Source of the DNA: Acidobacteriota bacterium | Lineage (GTDB): Bacteria > Acidobacteriota > Vicinamibacteria > Fen-336 | DNA length: 44,094 bases | NCBI GenBank assembly: GCA_022340545.1 | Contig: JAJDNV010000218.1 | Coordinates: 1-44,094, forward strand | Reading direction: 5' to 3' | Shown here: positions 33,639 to 41,756 of the stretch, piece after piece | Numbering within the stretch: the stretch's first letter is position 1 | Layout of the letters: every line of letters starts with the position of its first letter | Position numbers and translations under genes: made by a program | The notes under the pieces: generated by a model | What the model saw: only the letters and a program-made list of their open reading frames with translations | Told to the model about the DNA's origin: nothing | Database searches by the model: none

Positions 33639-36365
33639 ATGGGCAACGGAGGTTCGCACTACGACGTGCTGGTCGTCGGGGGCGGGATCGCCGGGATGGA
33701 GTCCGCGCTGACGTTGGGGGACATGGGGTACACGGTCCTCCTGGTGGAGAAGGAGCCGAGCATCGGGGGAAAGATGGTTCTGCTCAGCAAGGTGTTTCCC
33801 ACGCTGGACTGCGCCAGCTGCATCTCCACACCCAAGATGGCCGCGACCGCCAACCATCCCGGGGTCAACGCACTCACCCACACCGAGATCGACGAGATCA
33901 TCAAGAGAGACGGGGGTGACTTCCTCGTTCGGCTGCACCGGAAGCCTACCTTTGTCGATCCAGTGGCCTGCACCGGGTGCGGTCAGTGCGAGACCGCGTG
34001 TACGGTGGCCCTCCCCGACCAGTTCCACTATGAGATGGTTGCCCGCCGGGCCGCGTACATCCCCTACCCCCAGGCGGTGCCGAAGAAGGCGCTCATCGAG
34101 CGGCACGGATCGTCCCCCTGCTCGTTCGCCTGTCCGGCCGGCGTCAAGGCTCACGGGATCGTCTCCCTGGTGCGGTGCGGCAAGTACGCGGAGGCCTTCC
34201 ATCTGCACATGGAGGACGCCCCGCTGCCGGGCTGTCTCAGTCGAGCCTGCTACGCCCCATGTGAAGCGGAGTGCACGAGAGGCCAGCTCGAGGGCCCGGT
34301 TCCCATCCGCCTGATCAAGCGCTTCATGGTGGATCGCTACTACCAGGAGCATCCCGAGCCGGAGTACGGACCTCCGGAGAAACGCCGGGGCGAGACCGTG
34401 GCCGTCGTCGGGTCGGGTCCCGGTGGGCTCACCGCGGCGTTTTTCCTGGCTCGAGAGGGGTACGGGGTGACGGTCTTCGAGGCGGCGTCCGAGGCGGGCG
34501 GGGTGCTGAGGCTGGGCATACCCTCCTACCGGCTGCCCAAGGACGTTCTCGACCGGGACATCAAGAACGTCACCGCCCTCGGCGTGGAGATCCGCACGAA
34601 CTCTCGGGTGCGCTCCATCAATGAGCTGAAGGAGCAAGGGTTCGATGCCGTTCTCCTGGCCGGGGGCGCCATGGATCCAGGCCGCATGGGAGCGCCTGGC
34701 GAGGAGCTGGAAGGGGTCGTGGACTGCCTGACATTCCTCCGGGAGGTCAATCTTGGCCGACAGATCGATCTCGATGGAAAGACGGTCATGGTGGTGGGGG
34801 GAGGGAACGCGGCCATCGACCCCGCCCGGGCTGCGCTTCGCCTCGGCGCACGAAAGGTGCTCATCCAGTACCGCCGAAGCCGGGCCGAGATGCCGGCCCA
34901 CGACTGGGAGGTCGAGGCCGCGCGGGCCGAGGGTGTGGAGTTCCAGTTCCTGAAGGCCCCCCAACGCTTCCTGGGGATCGACGGGAGGGTCGTGGCGACG
35001 GAGTCCCTCTCGATGCGTCTCGGTGAGCCCGATTCCAGCGGGCGACGGAGGCCCATTCCCGTGGACGGCTCCAAGCAGACCATACCCGTCGATCTGGTGG
35101 TCCTGTCCATCGGGCTCCGGCCCGGGACCACGCCCTTCGCGCCGGAGCTGGAGCTCGAGAAGAACGGGAGGGTCCACGTGAACAGCGCGACCCTCCAGAC
35201 CTCCATCCCCTGGGTCTTCGCGGCGGGTGACGCGGTCAGCGGGCCCTCCTCCATCGTCGACGCGATAGGACAGGCCAGGCGTGCGGCGTTCTCCCTCGAC
35301 CGCTACCTGAACGGCGAGGTCCTTGGCGAGGCAGGCTTTGACGAAAGGCTCCCGGTGGTGGACAAGCAGGCCGTCCTGGCCCGCTCCCCATCCCTTGCCG
35401 TCCGATCGCCGCGAGAGAAGCGAGAGCTGGCCGCCGAGGGCCGGGCTCGGAGCTTTGCCGAGATCGAGGCCCCGTTGGCCGAGACGGAAGTGCGCTACTG
35501 CGCCAGCCGGTGCCTGGATTGTGGAGGGTGCTCGGAGTGTCGCGAGTGTGTCCGCGCCTGCCCGGCGAATGCGATCTCACTCAACATGCATCCCGAGGAG
35601 GAGGTACTGAGCGTGGGATCGGTCATCGTGGCGACCGGCTTCAAGCTGTTCGACGCCCACCTGAAACCCACCTACGGATACGGACGGTATCCGAACGTGA
35701 TCACCGCGATGCAGATGGACCGTCTCCTTTCGCCCACCCGTCCCTACCACCATCTCGTGCGGCCTTCCGACGGCAAGGTTCCCGACAACATCGCCTTCGT
35801 CCTTTGTACCGGATCCCGGGATTACAAGGTCGGCAACCGGTTGTGCTCCACGGTGTGCTGCATGTATTCGACCAAACAGGCCCAGCTCATCATGGGGGCG
35901 CTCCCCCTGGCCGACGTCACCATCTACTACATCGACATCCGGGCCTTCGGGAAAGGATACGAGGAGTTCTTCGAGCAGGCCAAGGCGATGGGCGTCAATT
36001 ACGTCAAGGGCCGGGTGGCCAAGATCGACCAGGTCGACGGCGGCAGCCTCATGCTGCACTACGAAGACACTACTGAGAGAGGTGGGGCGAATCAGGCCGA
36101 GCACGACCTCGTGGTCCTGTCGATCGGCATTCTGCCCAATGCCGATGCCCTGAAGCTGTTCGAGGGAGAGGCACTCGCGGCGGACCCCTTCGGGTATGTC
36201 CGGGAGCCCAACGAGTCCATCGACCCGGGCCGAACGAGCATCGACGGGGTGTTCGTCGCCGGAACCGCCTCTGCCGCCCGCGATATCCCCGACAGCATCC
36301 TTCACTCAGGTGCCGCCTCGGTCCAGGCGGCGGGCTACGTAGAGAGCATGAGAAACGGAAGATGA
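33639..36365 (+). CDS. HdrA-like flavoprotein with an inserted GltD-like NAD(P)H oxidoreductase module
   Basis: This 908-residue protein starts as HdrA: FAD site DVLVVGGGIAGMES (9-22), DCASCISTPK (57-66) and a cluster motif CTGCGQCETAC (111-121). At about 150 it switches to a glutamate-synthase-small-subunit-like module: CSFACPAG (161-168), CLSRACYAPCEAEC (199-212), a second FAD site VAVVGSGPGGLTAAF (254-268), an NAD(P) site VMVVGGGNAAIDPA (383-396) and FAAGDAVSGPSS (527-538). HdrA then resumes at about 620 with CASRCLDCGGCSECRECVRACP (621-642), VIVATGFKLFD and VLCTGSRD. So one chain could hold two FADs and several Fe-S clusters with its own NAD(P)H site. It lacks the usual N-terminal HdrA domain, which the next protein has. 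ATG 33639 follows GAGGAGG. Confidence 0.9.
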   Translation: MGNGGSHYDVLVVGGGIAGMESALTLGDMGYTVLLVEKEPSIGGKMVLLSKVFPTLDCASCISTPKMAATANHPGVNALTHTEIDEIIKRDGGDFLVRLHRKPTFVDPVACTGCGQCETACTVALPDQFHYEMVARRAAYIPYPQAVPKKALIERHGSSPCSFACPAGVKAHGIVSLVRCGKYAEAFHLHMEDAPLPGCLSRACYAPCEAECTRGQLEGPVPIRLIKRFMVDRYYQEHPEPEYGPPEKRRGETVAVVGSGPGGLTAAFFLAREGYGVTVFEAASEAGGVLRLGIPSYRLPKDVLDRDIKNVTALGVEIRTNSRVRSINELKEQGFDAVLLAGGAMDPGRMGAPGEELEGVVDCLTFLREVNLGRQIDLDGKTVMVVGGGNAAIDPARAALRLGARKVLIQYRRSRAEMPAHDWEVEAARAEGVEFQFLKAPQRFLGIDGRVVATESLSMRLGEPDSSGRRRPIPVDGSKQTIPVDLVVLSIGLRPGTTPFAPELELEKNGRVHVNSATLQTSIPWVFAAGDAVSGPSSIVDAIGQARRAAFSLDRYLNGEVLGEAGFDERLPVVDKQAVLARSPSLAVRSPREKRELAAEGRARSFAEIEAPLAETEVRYCASRCLDCGGCSECRECVRACPANAISLNMHPEEEVLSVGSVIVATGFKLFDAHLKPTYGYGRYPNVITAMQMDRLLSPTRPYHHLVRPSDGKVPDNIAFVLCTGSRDYKVGNRLCSTVCCMYSTKQAQLIMGALPLADVTIYYIDIRAFGKGYEEFFEQAKAMGVNYVKGRVAKIDQVDGGSLMLHYEDTTERGGANQAEHDLVVLSIGILPNADALKLFEGEALAADPFGYVREPNESIDPGRTSIDGVFVAGTASAARDIPDSILHSGAASVQAAGYVESMRNGR

Positions 36366-38140
36366 CAGACAGAAGGATCGGAGTGTACGTCTGCTCGTGC
36401 GGCGGGAACATCTCGGACTATGTCGACGTGGCGAGGGTCCGGGACGTGGTCGAGCACGAGCCCGGGGTGGCGGCGGCCAGGACCCACATGTTCACCTGCT
36501 CCGATGCCTCCCAGCAGGAGATCATCGAAGACATCCGGAACGAGAGCCTCGACGGACTGGTCGTCGCCTCCTGCTCCCCGAAGCTCCATCTCTTCACGTT
36601 CCGGGCCATGGCGGACCGGGCCGGCCTCAACCGGTACCAGTACGTGCAGGTGAACCTCCGGGAGCAGTGCTCTTGGGCCCACCGAGACGACACCGCGCTG
36701 GCCACCGAGAAGGCGATTCGTCTCGTCCGCGCCGGCATTGCCAAGGCCCGTCTCACCGAGCCGCTTGCCACCATGAGGATCGAGACCACACCCAAGGTGC
36801 TCGTGATCGGTGCCGGGGTGGCCGGATTGCGAGCGGCCCTGGCCCTCTCTGAGCTCGGCCTCTCCGTCTTCATCGTCGAGAGGTCTTCCGACGTCGGCGG
36901 TTGGACCAGACGATGGGGCAAGATGTTCCCCCACCAGCAGCAGGGCTCCGACATCGTCGCCGCGCTGTCCGCCCGAGTGAGGCATCGGGAGAACATCACC
37001 CTCTTCACCAACGCCGAGGTAGTGGAAAAGAGCGGCAGCGTCGGAAAGTTCACGCTTCAGATTCGGGTGGACGGATTCCACACCATCCCGCTCGTGGTGG
37101 GTGCCATCATCGTGGCCACGGGCTTCGACGTGTATCGCCCCTCTCCCGGCGAGTTCGGGTACGGACAGGACGGCGTGATGACGCTGGCCGAGTTCAAGGA
37201 GCTCGTGGACCGCTCGCCGGAAGACCTCAGCCGCGGCGGGCGGGGGATCAAGGACATCGTCTACATCTACTGCGTCGGGAGCCGGCAGAGCGGAGGCGGA
37301 GACGATGCCCACAGCTACTGCTCGCGCTACTGCTGCGCGACCGCGGTCCACACCGCGATCTGCGCCCGGGAGGTGAGCTGCGGGCTGGGTCCGGCAAAGG
37401 ACTGCATCGGCTTTCACCAGTTCCACCTGTTCCGCGACATGCGGACGTACGGAAAGCACGAGATCCCCTACGAAGACGCGTGCCGAAAGGGATGCGTGTT
37501 CATGAAGTACGGCGACGACGACCCCCCGAAGGTCGATCGCGTGGACGGCAGGCTGCGGGTGAGAGTGAACGACCAGTACCTGGGCGGGGAAGAGGTGGAG
37601 ATCGACGCGGACCTGGTGGTGCTGGTCACCGGCATGGTGCCCCGGGAAAACGCCGCCCTGGTCGACGTCTTGAAGCTTCCGGTCGGAGTGGATGGGTTCT
37701 TCAACGAGATCCACCCGAAGCTCAGGCCGGTCGAGACGGTGGTCGACGGAGAGCTGATCGCCGGTACCGCCCAAGGGCCCAAGACCCTGCCGGAAAGCGT
37801 GGCCTCCGGCCTGTCCGCGGCGGCGAAGGCGGCGGCGCTGCTGAAGAAGGGGTACGTCGATCTCGAGCCCTTCATTGCCGAGGTCGACACCAGCCGGTGT
37901 GTGTGGTGCGGAGAGTGCCTGGACGCCTGCCCGTACGGTGCGGTCGAGAAGACTTCCGTCCAGGGCAAGGAGGTCGCGCGCATTCTCCCATCTCTCTGCA
38001 AAGGGGCCGGGGCCTGCATTCCGGTGTGTCCGGAGAACGCGATCGAGATCGCCGGCTACACCGACGCCCAGGTCGAGGTGATGATCGACGCGCTGGTCCG
38101 GGAAGTGGTGGTCGAGGAGGTGGCCGTGCCGGTGACATAG
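36362..38140 (+). CDS. hdrA: HdrA, heterodisulfide-reductase flavin subunit (second copy)
   Basis: The 592-residue protein is a more standard HdrA. Its N-terminal domain has VYVCSCGGNISDYVDV and VVASCSPKLHLFTFRAM with a following LREQCSWAH. The FAD site is VLVIGAGVAGLRAA (146-159). Two [4Fe-4S] motifs end the protein, CVWCGECLDACP (513-524) and CKGAGACIPVCP (546-556 approx.). HdrA proteins bifurcate or pass electrons through FAD. It overlaps the stop of the HdrA-GltD gene (ATGA) and should be made in equal amount. Together the two HdrA-type proteins hold complementary domain sets. The family call is firm; whether it bifurcates is not known. Confidence 0.93.
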   Translation: MTDRRIGVYVCSCGGNISDYVDVARVRDVVEHEPGVAAARTHMFTCSDASQQEIIEDIRNESLDGLVVASCSPKLHLFTFRAMADRAGLNRYQYVQVNLREQCSWAHRDDTALATEKAIRLVRAGIAKARLTEPLATMRIETTPKVLVIGAGVAGLRAALALSELGLSVFIVERSSDVGGWTRRWGKMFPHQQQGSDIVAALSARVRHRENITLFTNAEVVEKSGSVGKFTLQIRVDGFHTIPLVVGAIIVATGFDVYRPSPGEFGYGQDGVMTLAEFKELVDRSPEDLSRGGRGIKDIVYIYCVGSRQSGGGDDAHSYCSRYCCATAVHTAICAREVSCGLGPAKDCIGFHQFHLFRDMRTYGKHEIPYEDACRKGCVFMKYGDDDPPKVDRVDGRLRVRVNDQYLGGEEVEIDADLVVLVTGMVPRENAALVDVLKLPVGVDGFFNEIHPKLRPVETVVDGELIAGTAQGPKTLPESVASGLSAAAKAAALLKKGYVDLEPFIAEVDTSRCVWCGECLDACPYGAVEKTSVQGKEVARILPSLCKGAGACIPVCPENAIEIAGYTDAQVEVMIDALVREVVVEEVAVPVT

Positions 38141-38208
38141 GTCGCCGACCCCCAAGCGGGTGCCTCGAAGGGTCGGCCTCGCTCGAGGAGGGGGCAGGAG
38201 GTCGTGCC

Positions 38209-38502
38209 ATGGCAGAGCCGAGCACGCGTGACGTCGCCGAGGTGATGAGAGACGAGATGGTGGTGAGAGACAGAATCACCGCCCTAATTCGGAACGGCCC
38301 CAGGACGATCCCCGAGCTGGCTGAGGCCCTCGGGTATCCCAGCCCGGAAGTTGTGTTCTGGGTGATGGCGATGTGGAGATACGGGACCCTGGTTCCGACC
38401 GGGAAGGCGGGAGCGGATGGGTACTACCGGTACCGGCTGAGCGAAGAGCATCCGGTGCCGACGGAACAGGTGGAAGCGAGCCATGGCCAAGGTCAACCCT
38501 GA
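38209..38502 (+). CDS. Small winged-helix protein within the Hdr operon
   Basis: The 97-residue protein looks like a single winged helix: helices in VMRDEMVVRDRITALIRNGP, TIPELAEALG and SPEVVFWVMAMWRYG, then a wing TGKAGADGYYRYRL. The pattern is that of MarR/ArsR-like or Lrp-like DNA-binding folds, but such domains also serve as protein-protein modules. ATG 38209 has GGAGG upstream. Its 3' end overlaps the HdrC gene by 20 bp in another frame. It could tie expression or assembly of HdrBC to another signal; this is inference. Confidence 0.75.
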   Translation: MAEPSTRDVAEVMRDEMVVRDRITALIRNGPRTIPELAEALGYPSPEVVFWVMAMWRYGTLVPTGKAGADGYYRYRLSEEHPVPTEQVEASHGQGQP

Positions 38503-38884
38503 GTTCATCGACGAGATCAGGCTCTCAGAGAGCTTTGATGCCACCGCGTGCATGCATTGTGGCCAGTGCACGGCCATGTGTCCCTTGGGCCTCGACCTCC
38601 TTCCCCGGCAGCTTTTTCGGTACGTCGGGGCCGGGTTGGAAGGCAAGGTCCTGGAGAACGTAGAGACCATCTTCTCGTGTCTGCTCTGCAAGCTGTGCGA
38701 GGAGAACTGCCCACGGGAGGTGCATATTGCGGAGAACGTCAGGTTCCTGAGGAACTACGTCAACCGGAAGGTCCACGGACTGGCAAAGGAAGTGCGCTAT
38801 GCCCCTGCCGATAGAACCCGTTCTGGGCGTCCTGGCCGACAACCTGGAGAGAAGGAAGAGCGTCCTGCCGCTGTCGCGGCGTAG
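38483..38884 (+). CDS. hdrC: HdrC-like iron-sulfur subunit
   Basis: The 133-residue protein has the two [4Fe-4S] motifs of HdrC, CMHCGQCTAMCP (about 23-34) and CLLCKLCEENCP (about 67-78), in a ferredoxin-like helical domain. HdrC passes electrons from HdrA to HdrB. The last ~30 residues (RTRSGRPGRQPGEKEERP...) are low-complexity and lie where the gene overlaps the HdrB gene by 86 bp. The start overlaps the winged-helix gene by 20 bp. Overlaps on both sides suggest tight translational coupling. Family call is firm. Confidence 0.92.
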   Translation: MAKVNPEFIDEIRLSESFDATACMHCGQCTAMCPLGLDLLPRQLFRYVGAGLEGKVLENVETIFSCLLCKLCEENCPREVHIAENVRFLRNYVNRKVHGLAKEVRYAPADRTRSGRPGRQPGEKEERPAAVAA

Positions 38885-39770
38885 CGCGACGGGGTGGGCC
38901 GCAGGCCTGGGCCTCCCGAAGGGAGGCGAGACCGTCATATACACCGGCCACATGTACCAGATCATGCCGGCGCTGATGAGCCTCGAGAAGGTCACGTCGG
39001 TGTTCGAAGACCACTGGATGGCGAAGTTCTTCGGCGTGGGCCGGATGACGAACAAGTACGTCAACCTATCCTGGTTTGCTCGCCGTGGCGATTCGATGGA
39101 GCAGCGCGCCTACGATGCGCGTCTGGGCCACATCGTGAGGTTGCTCCGGGCGGCTGGCGTGAACGACCTCGGCTACCTCTACGGACGGGAGCTCTACGCT
39201 GGGGCGCTCATCCATGATCTGGGCGTCGACGACGTGTTCGAGCACCAGGCCCACCGGCTCCACGAGATGCTCCGGAAGCGCGGCGTCAAGCGGGTCATCA
39301 CCGTGGATCCCCACACCACCGACATGCTGAGAAACGTCTATCCGAGGCTCGTCCCGGAGTTCGCTGTCGAGGTCAAGAGCTATCTGGAGGTGCTGGCGGA
39401 GCAGAAGCCTGAGCCGAGGAAGAAGCTCGAATCGGACATCGTCATCCACGACTCGTGCATCTACGCCCGCTATCTTGGCATGGTCGACGAGCCCCGGTGG
39501 CTGCTCGAACGAGCTGGCGCCACCGTGCGCGAACCGGAATACTCGGGCAGGCTGACCTTCTGCTGTGGCGGGCCCGCGGAATCGCTCTTCCCGCAGAGAG
39601 CCCGCGAGATAGCCGGCAAGAGAATGGAGCAGCTGGCCCGCACCGGTGACGACGTCGCGGCCATGTGCCCCATCTGTCTGGCCAACCTGAGAAACGCGGC
39701 CGAAGGGAGGGGTGTGACCGTCAGGGACATCTCCGAGTACCTCATCGAAGCCTATGGCGGGTCCTCGTAG
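38799..39770 (+). CDS. hdrB: HdrB-like subunit with a single CCG motif
   Basis: HdrB carries cysteine-rich CCG domains that hold noncubane [4Fe-4S] clusters and cut the heterodisulfide. This 323-residue protein has one complete motif in its C-terminal half: Cys220 (HDSC), Cys255-Cys256 (FCCGG), Cys290 and Cys293 (CPIC), spaced as C-x34-CC-x33-CxxC. The N-terminal half has no cysteine at all; where the first CCG domain would start it reads VIYTGHMYQIMP, and where CC is expected LYAGALIH. So it should hold one cluster, as in HdrD-like relatives with a lost half. ATG 38799 starts inside the HdrC gene; the conserved-looking N-terminus supports it. The cupin gene follows after 79 bp. Confidence 0.88.
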   Translation: MPLPIEPVLGVLADNLERRKSVLPLSRRSATGWAAGLGLPKGGETVIYTGHMYQIMPALMSLEKVTSVFEDHWMAKFFGVGRMTNKYVNLSWFARRGDSMEQRAYDARLGHIVRLLRAAGVNDLGYLYGRELYAGALIHDLGVDDVFEHQAHRLHEMLRKRGVKRVITVDPHTTDMLRNVYPRLVPEFAVEVKSYLEVLAEQKPEPRKKLESDIVIHDSCIYARYLGMVDEPRWLLERAGATVREPEYSGRLTFCCGGPAESLFPQRAREIAGKRMEQLARTGDDVAAMCPICLANLRNAAEGRGVTVRDISEYLIEAYGGSS

Positions 39771-39849
39771 GGCGTATCGGACCCGCAGGGCGAGCCGAGG
39801 TCTCGGCGAAGATCAGCCTCTGTGTGACGTCCCGGAAAGAGGGAAGACG

Positions 39850-40173
39850 ATGGAAACGCAGACCGTCCACACGCCAGACATGGCCTGGGAGGCGAACGGC
39901 CGTTTCCCCGGCAGCGCAGACGCCAAGGTTCTGCGTCAGGAGGGAGAGCGCAAGGCGAAGACCCTGCTCATCCGGCTGAGCCCCGGAGGGCGGATGACGC
40001 CTCACTCTCACATCGGCACGGTACAGCACTACGTCCTCCAGGGGGAATACGAGGCGGAAGGGGAGATATACGGCGTCGGAACCTATCGCCTCTTCCACCC
40101 ACGCACCGACGTTCCCGAGATCTCGACGAGGAGGGGCGCGACCATCCTGATGATCTACGATCCGGTGACCTGA
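39850..40173 (+). CDS. Small cupin-domain protein (ChrR/anti-sigma-like cupin)
   Basis: The 107-residue protein is one cupin barrel: GGRMTPHSHIGTVQHYVLQGEYEAEG is a normal cupin motif 1 with two metal-binding His, and a weaker motif 2 follows (GTYRLFHPRTDVPEIS). It resembles the short cupins related to ChrR C-terminal domains. Its enzyme or sensor role is unknown. ATG 39850 lies 10 bases after GAGGGA. It is the last gene before the right-hand direct repeat and probably the end of the Hdr operon. Thiol-dioxygenase-like activity is possible for some cupins, but no evidence here. Confidence 0.78.
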   Translation: METQTVHTPDMAWEANGRFPGSADAKVLRQEGERKAKTLLIRLSPGGRMTPHSHIGTVQHYVLQGEYEAEGEIYGVGTYRLFHPRTDVPEISTRRGATILMIYDPVT

Positions 40174-40180
40174 CACTCTC

Positions 40181-40348
40181 TCACCCCTTCACCCCGGTTT
40201 CCTGCAGGTGGCGGCGGTGGCCGGGTACTCTGGCCAGCTCGCCCTCGGGGTCGGAGTGTGCGATCGTGATCCGCTCGCCGGCGAACTGTCCCGCGCGGCG
40301 CCGACGAGCCACACGTACGGCACCGGGACCTACTCCCGCTACGACTCG
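40181..40348 (-). other. Open, coding-like 56-codon stretch directly after the transporter stop
   Basis: Past the TAG of the nucleotide-transporter gene the same minus-strand frame stays open to a TGA at 40181-40183. It reads GERITIAHSDPEGELARVPG among its last residues, which looks like real protein, but I do not recognise it and it has no start codon of its own with a ribosome site. It may be the remnant of a gene end at the right border of the island. Confidence 0.3.
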
Positions 40349-40384
40349 CTAGGCCTCCGTCGTGAGGCGCCTGTGCTGGCGGGC
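40349..40384 (-). repeat. Right direct repeat at the 3' end of the nucleotide-transporter gene
   Basis: The last 11 codons plus stop of the transporter gene match 30091-30126 at 34 of 36 positions in the same orientation. The gene here is intact. In the attachment-site model this is the copy that keeps the gene whole, while the other was displaced by insertion of the intervening 10.2 kb. Confidence 0.8.
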
Positions 40385-41683
40385 GATGCCGGTGACCACG
40401 GCCAGCCACACGCCGACGAAGATGACGTTCACCACCGCGAAGGCGGGGATGGCGAAGGCGAGATGCGTGCCCAGGAACACCACGACCGCCTGGAGGGCGT
40501 CCCCGGTGCGGGCGAAGAAGGTGTCGATGGCGGCCTTGGCCTTGTACTTCACCTCCCGCGACGTCGGCAGGAAGAGGGCCGCGCGCACCGTGTTGTTCGT
40601 CGAGTAGTCGTTGGCGTTCTCGCCGATCTTCACCTCGCGGACGATGCTCAGGACCGGCTGGACCGCGGTGGCGCCGTAGGTCAGCAACGACATGATCGGC
40701 CCGATGAACAGCGACCCGCGGACGCCGAGGTACTTCATGAACCGGGAGACCAGGAAGGCCTGGATCAACAGCCCGATGAAGTTCACCCAGGCGAAGAAGG
40801 CGCCGTACATCGTTCGGATGTACACGCCCCGTGCCTCGCGGAAGGCCTCCCCGGCCCCGATCTCGTCGATGGCGTGTTGCGCGAAGAGGCTGCCCAGGAT
40901 GAACTCTCCGACGGTGTTCACGAGGTTCAGGATGAGGATGTGCATGGCGATCAGGAGGAGGTAGCGGTTCCTGAGCACGAGCTGGAACCCGCCCTCCTTG
41001 CTGAGCGTCTGCTGCGCCTTCTGGGCCTCCGCGCCCCCGCCCGAGGTCTCCCGCCCGTTCACCCACACGATCAGGATGATGAAGACCACCAGGAGGATGC
41101 AGGCGAGCGTCATCAGGGCGGCGTTGCTCATCCGGTCGAAGACGCTCGCGGTGAGCACGGTGCCCAGCAGTGCCCCGGCCGAGGCGCCGATCCCCACCAC
41201 CGGGAAGAGCCGCTTGCCCTGTTCCTCGGTGTAGACGTCGTTGGCAAAGGCCCAGAACTGGCTCACGACCATGAAGTTGAAGATCCCGAGCCAGATGAAG
41301 TAGACGACCCCGATGTTCATCCCGACCCCGAGGGCCAGGATGAACAGCACGAGGTTGGAGATGAAGAAGAGGGTCATCCCCGAGAGCAGCCAGACCCGGT
41401 TGACCCGGGCTGCGAAGGCCCCGTAGGCCGGCACGACGACGATGAAGAGCAGCGCCTGGGCCGCGCTCGAGTAGCTCTTGATGACGGCTCCGAAGCCGGA
41501 GAGGATGAGGCCTTCGCGGACGGGCTTCAGGATGTAGTAGAGGCCCATCATGATGAACGCGTTCAGGAAGAGCAATGCTACCGTGCCGCCTTCGCCGGCG
41601 CTCACGTCGCTGAAGAGGGAGAGGAACCGCTCGAAGGCGTTCTTCTCTCGGCGGGGCGAGATTGGCGCGTCCGCAGAAGCCAT
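40349..41683 (-). CDS. Npt1/Npt2-type nucleotide transporter (ATP/ADP translocase superfamily)
   Basis: The 444-residue protein has about 12 membrane segments and matches the TLC/NTT family: MGLYYILKPVREGLILSGFGA at the start, FWAFANDVYTEEQGKRLFPVVG in the middle, and ANDYSTNNTVRAALFLPTSREVKYKAKAAIDTF-like late segment (about 350-380) typical of the family. NTT proteins exchange ATP and ADP in obligate intracellular bacteria; related proteins in free-living bacteria have no settled substrate. Its last 36 bp (40349-40384) are the right-hand direct repeat of the Hdr island, and an orphan copy lies at 30091-30126. It is convergent with the cupin gene. Confidence 0.85.
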   Translation of the reverse strand: MASADAPISPRREKNAFERFLSLFSDVSAGEGGTVALLFLNAFIMMGLYYILKPVREGLILSGFGAVIKSYSSAAQALLFIVVVPAYGAFAARVNRVWLLSGMTLFFISNLVLFILALGVGMNIGVVYFIWLGIFNFMVVSQFWAFANDVYTEEQGKRLFPVVGIGASAGALLGTVLTASVFDRMSNAALMTLACILLVVFIILIVWVNGRETSGGGAEAQKAQQTLSKEGGFQLVLRNRYLLLIAMHILILNLVNTVGEFILGSLFAQHAIDEIGAGEAFREARGVYIRTMYGAFFAWVNFIGLLIQAFLVSRFMKYLGVRGSLFIGPIMSLLTYGATAVQPVLSIVREVKIGENANDYSTNNTVRAALFLPTSREVKYKAKAAIDTFFARTGDALQAVVVFLGTHLAFAIPAFAVVNVIFVGVWLAVVTGIARQHRRLTTEA

Positions 41684-41756
41684 GGGGACCTAGCATATCC
41701 GACCGGATCGCCGCGTTGTGCGGCGTGCCGCGTCGGGATGTTGGGGCCGATAGCGA

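Noticed and set aside
36335-38155. 606-codon minus-strand open frame opposite the second HdrA
   Set aside because: It mirrors the codon pattern of HdrA and shows no motif of its own.
31750-40173. Calling the operon a standard sHdr sulfur-oxidation locus
   Set aside because: A second HdrB/HdrC pair, lipoate-binding protein and its assembly genes are missing, and HdrA-GltD and MvhD-like genes are not part of that set.
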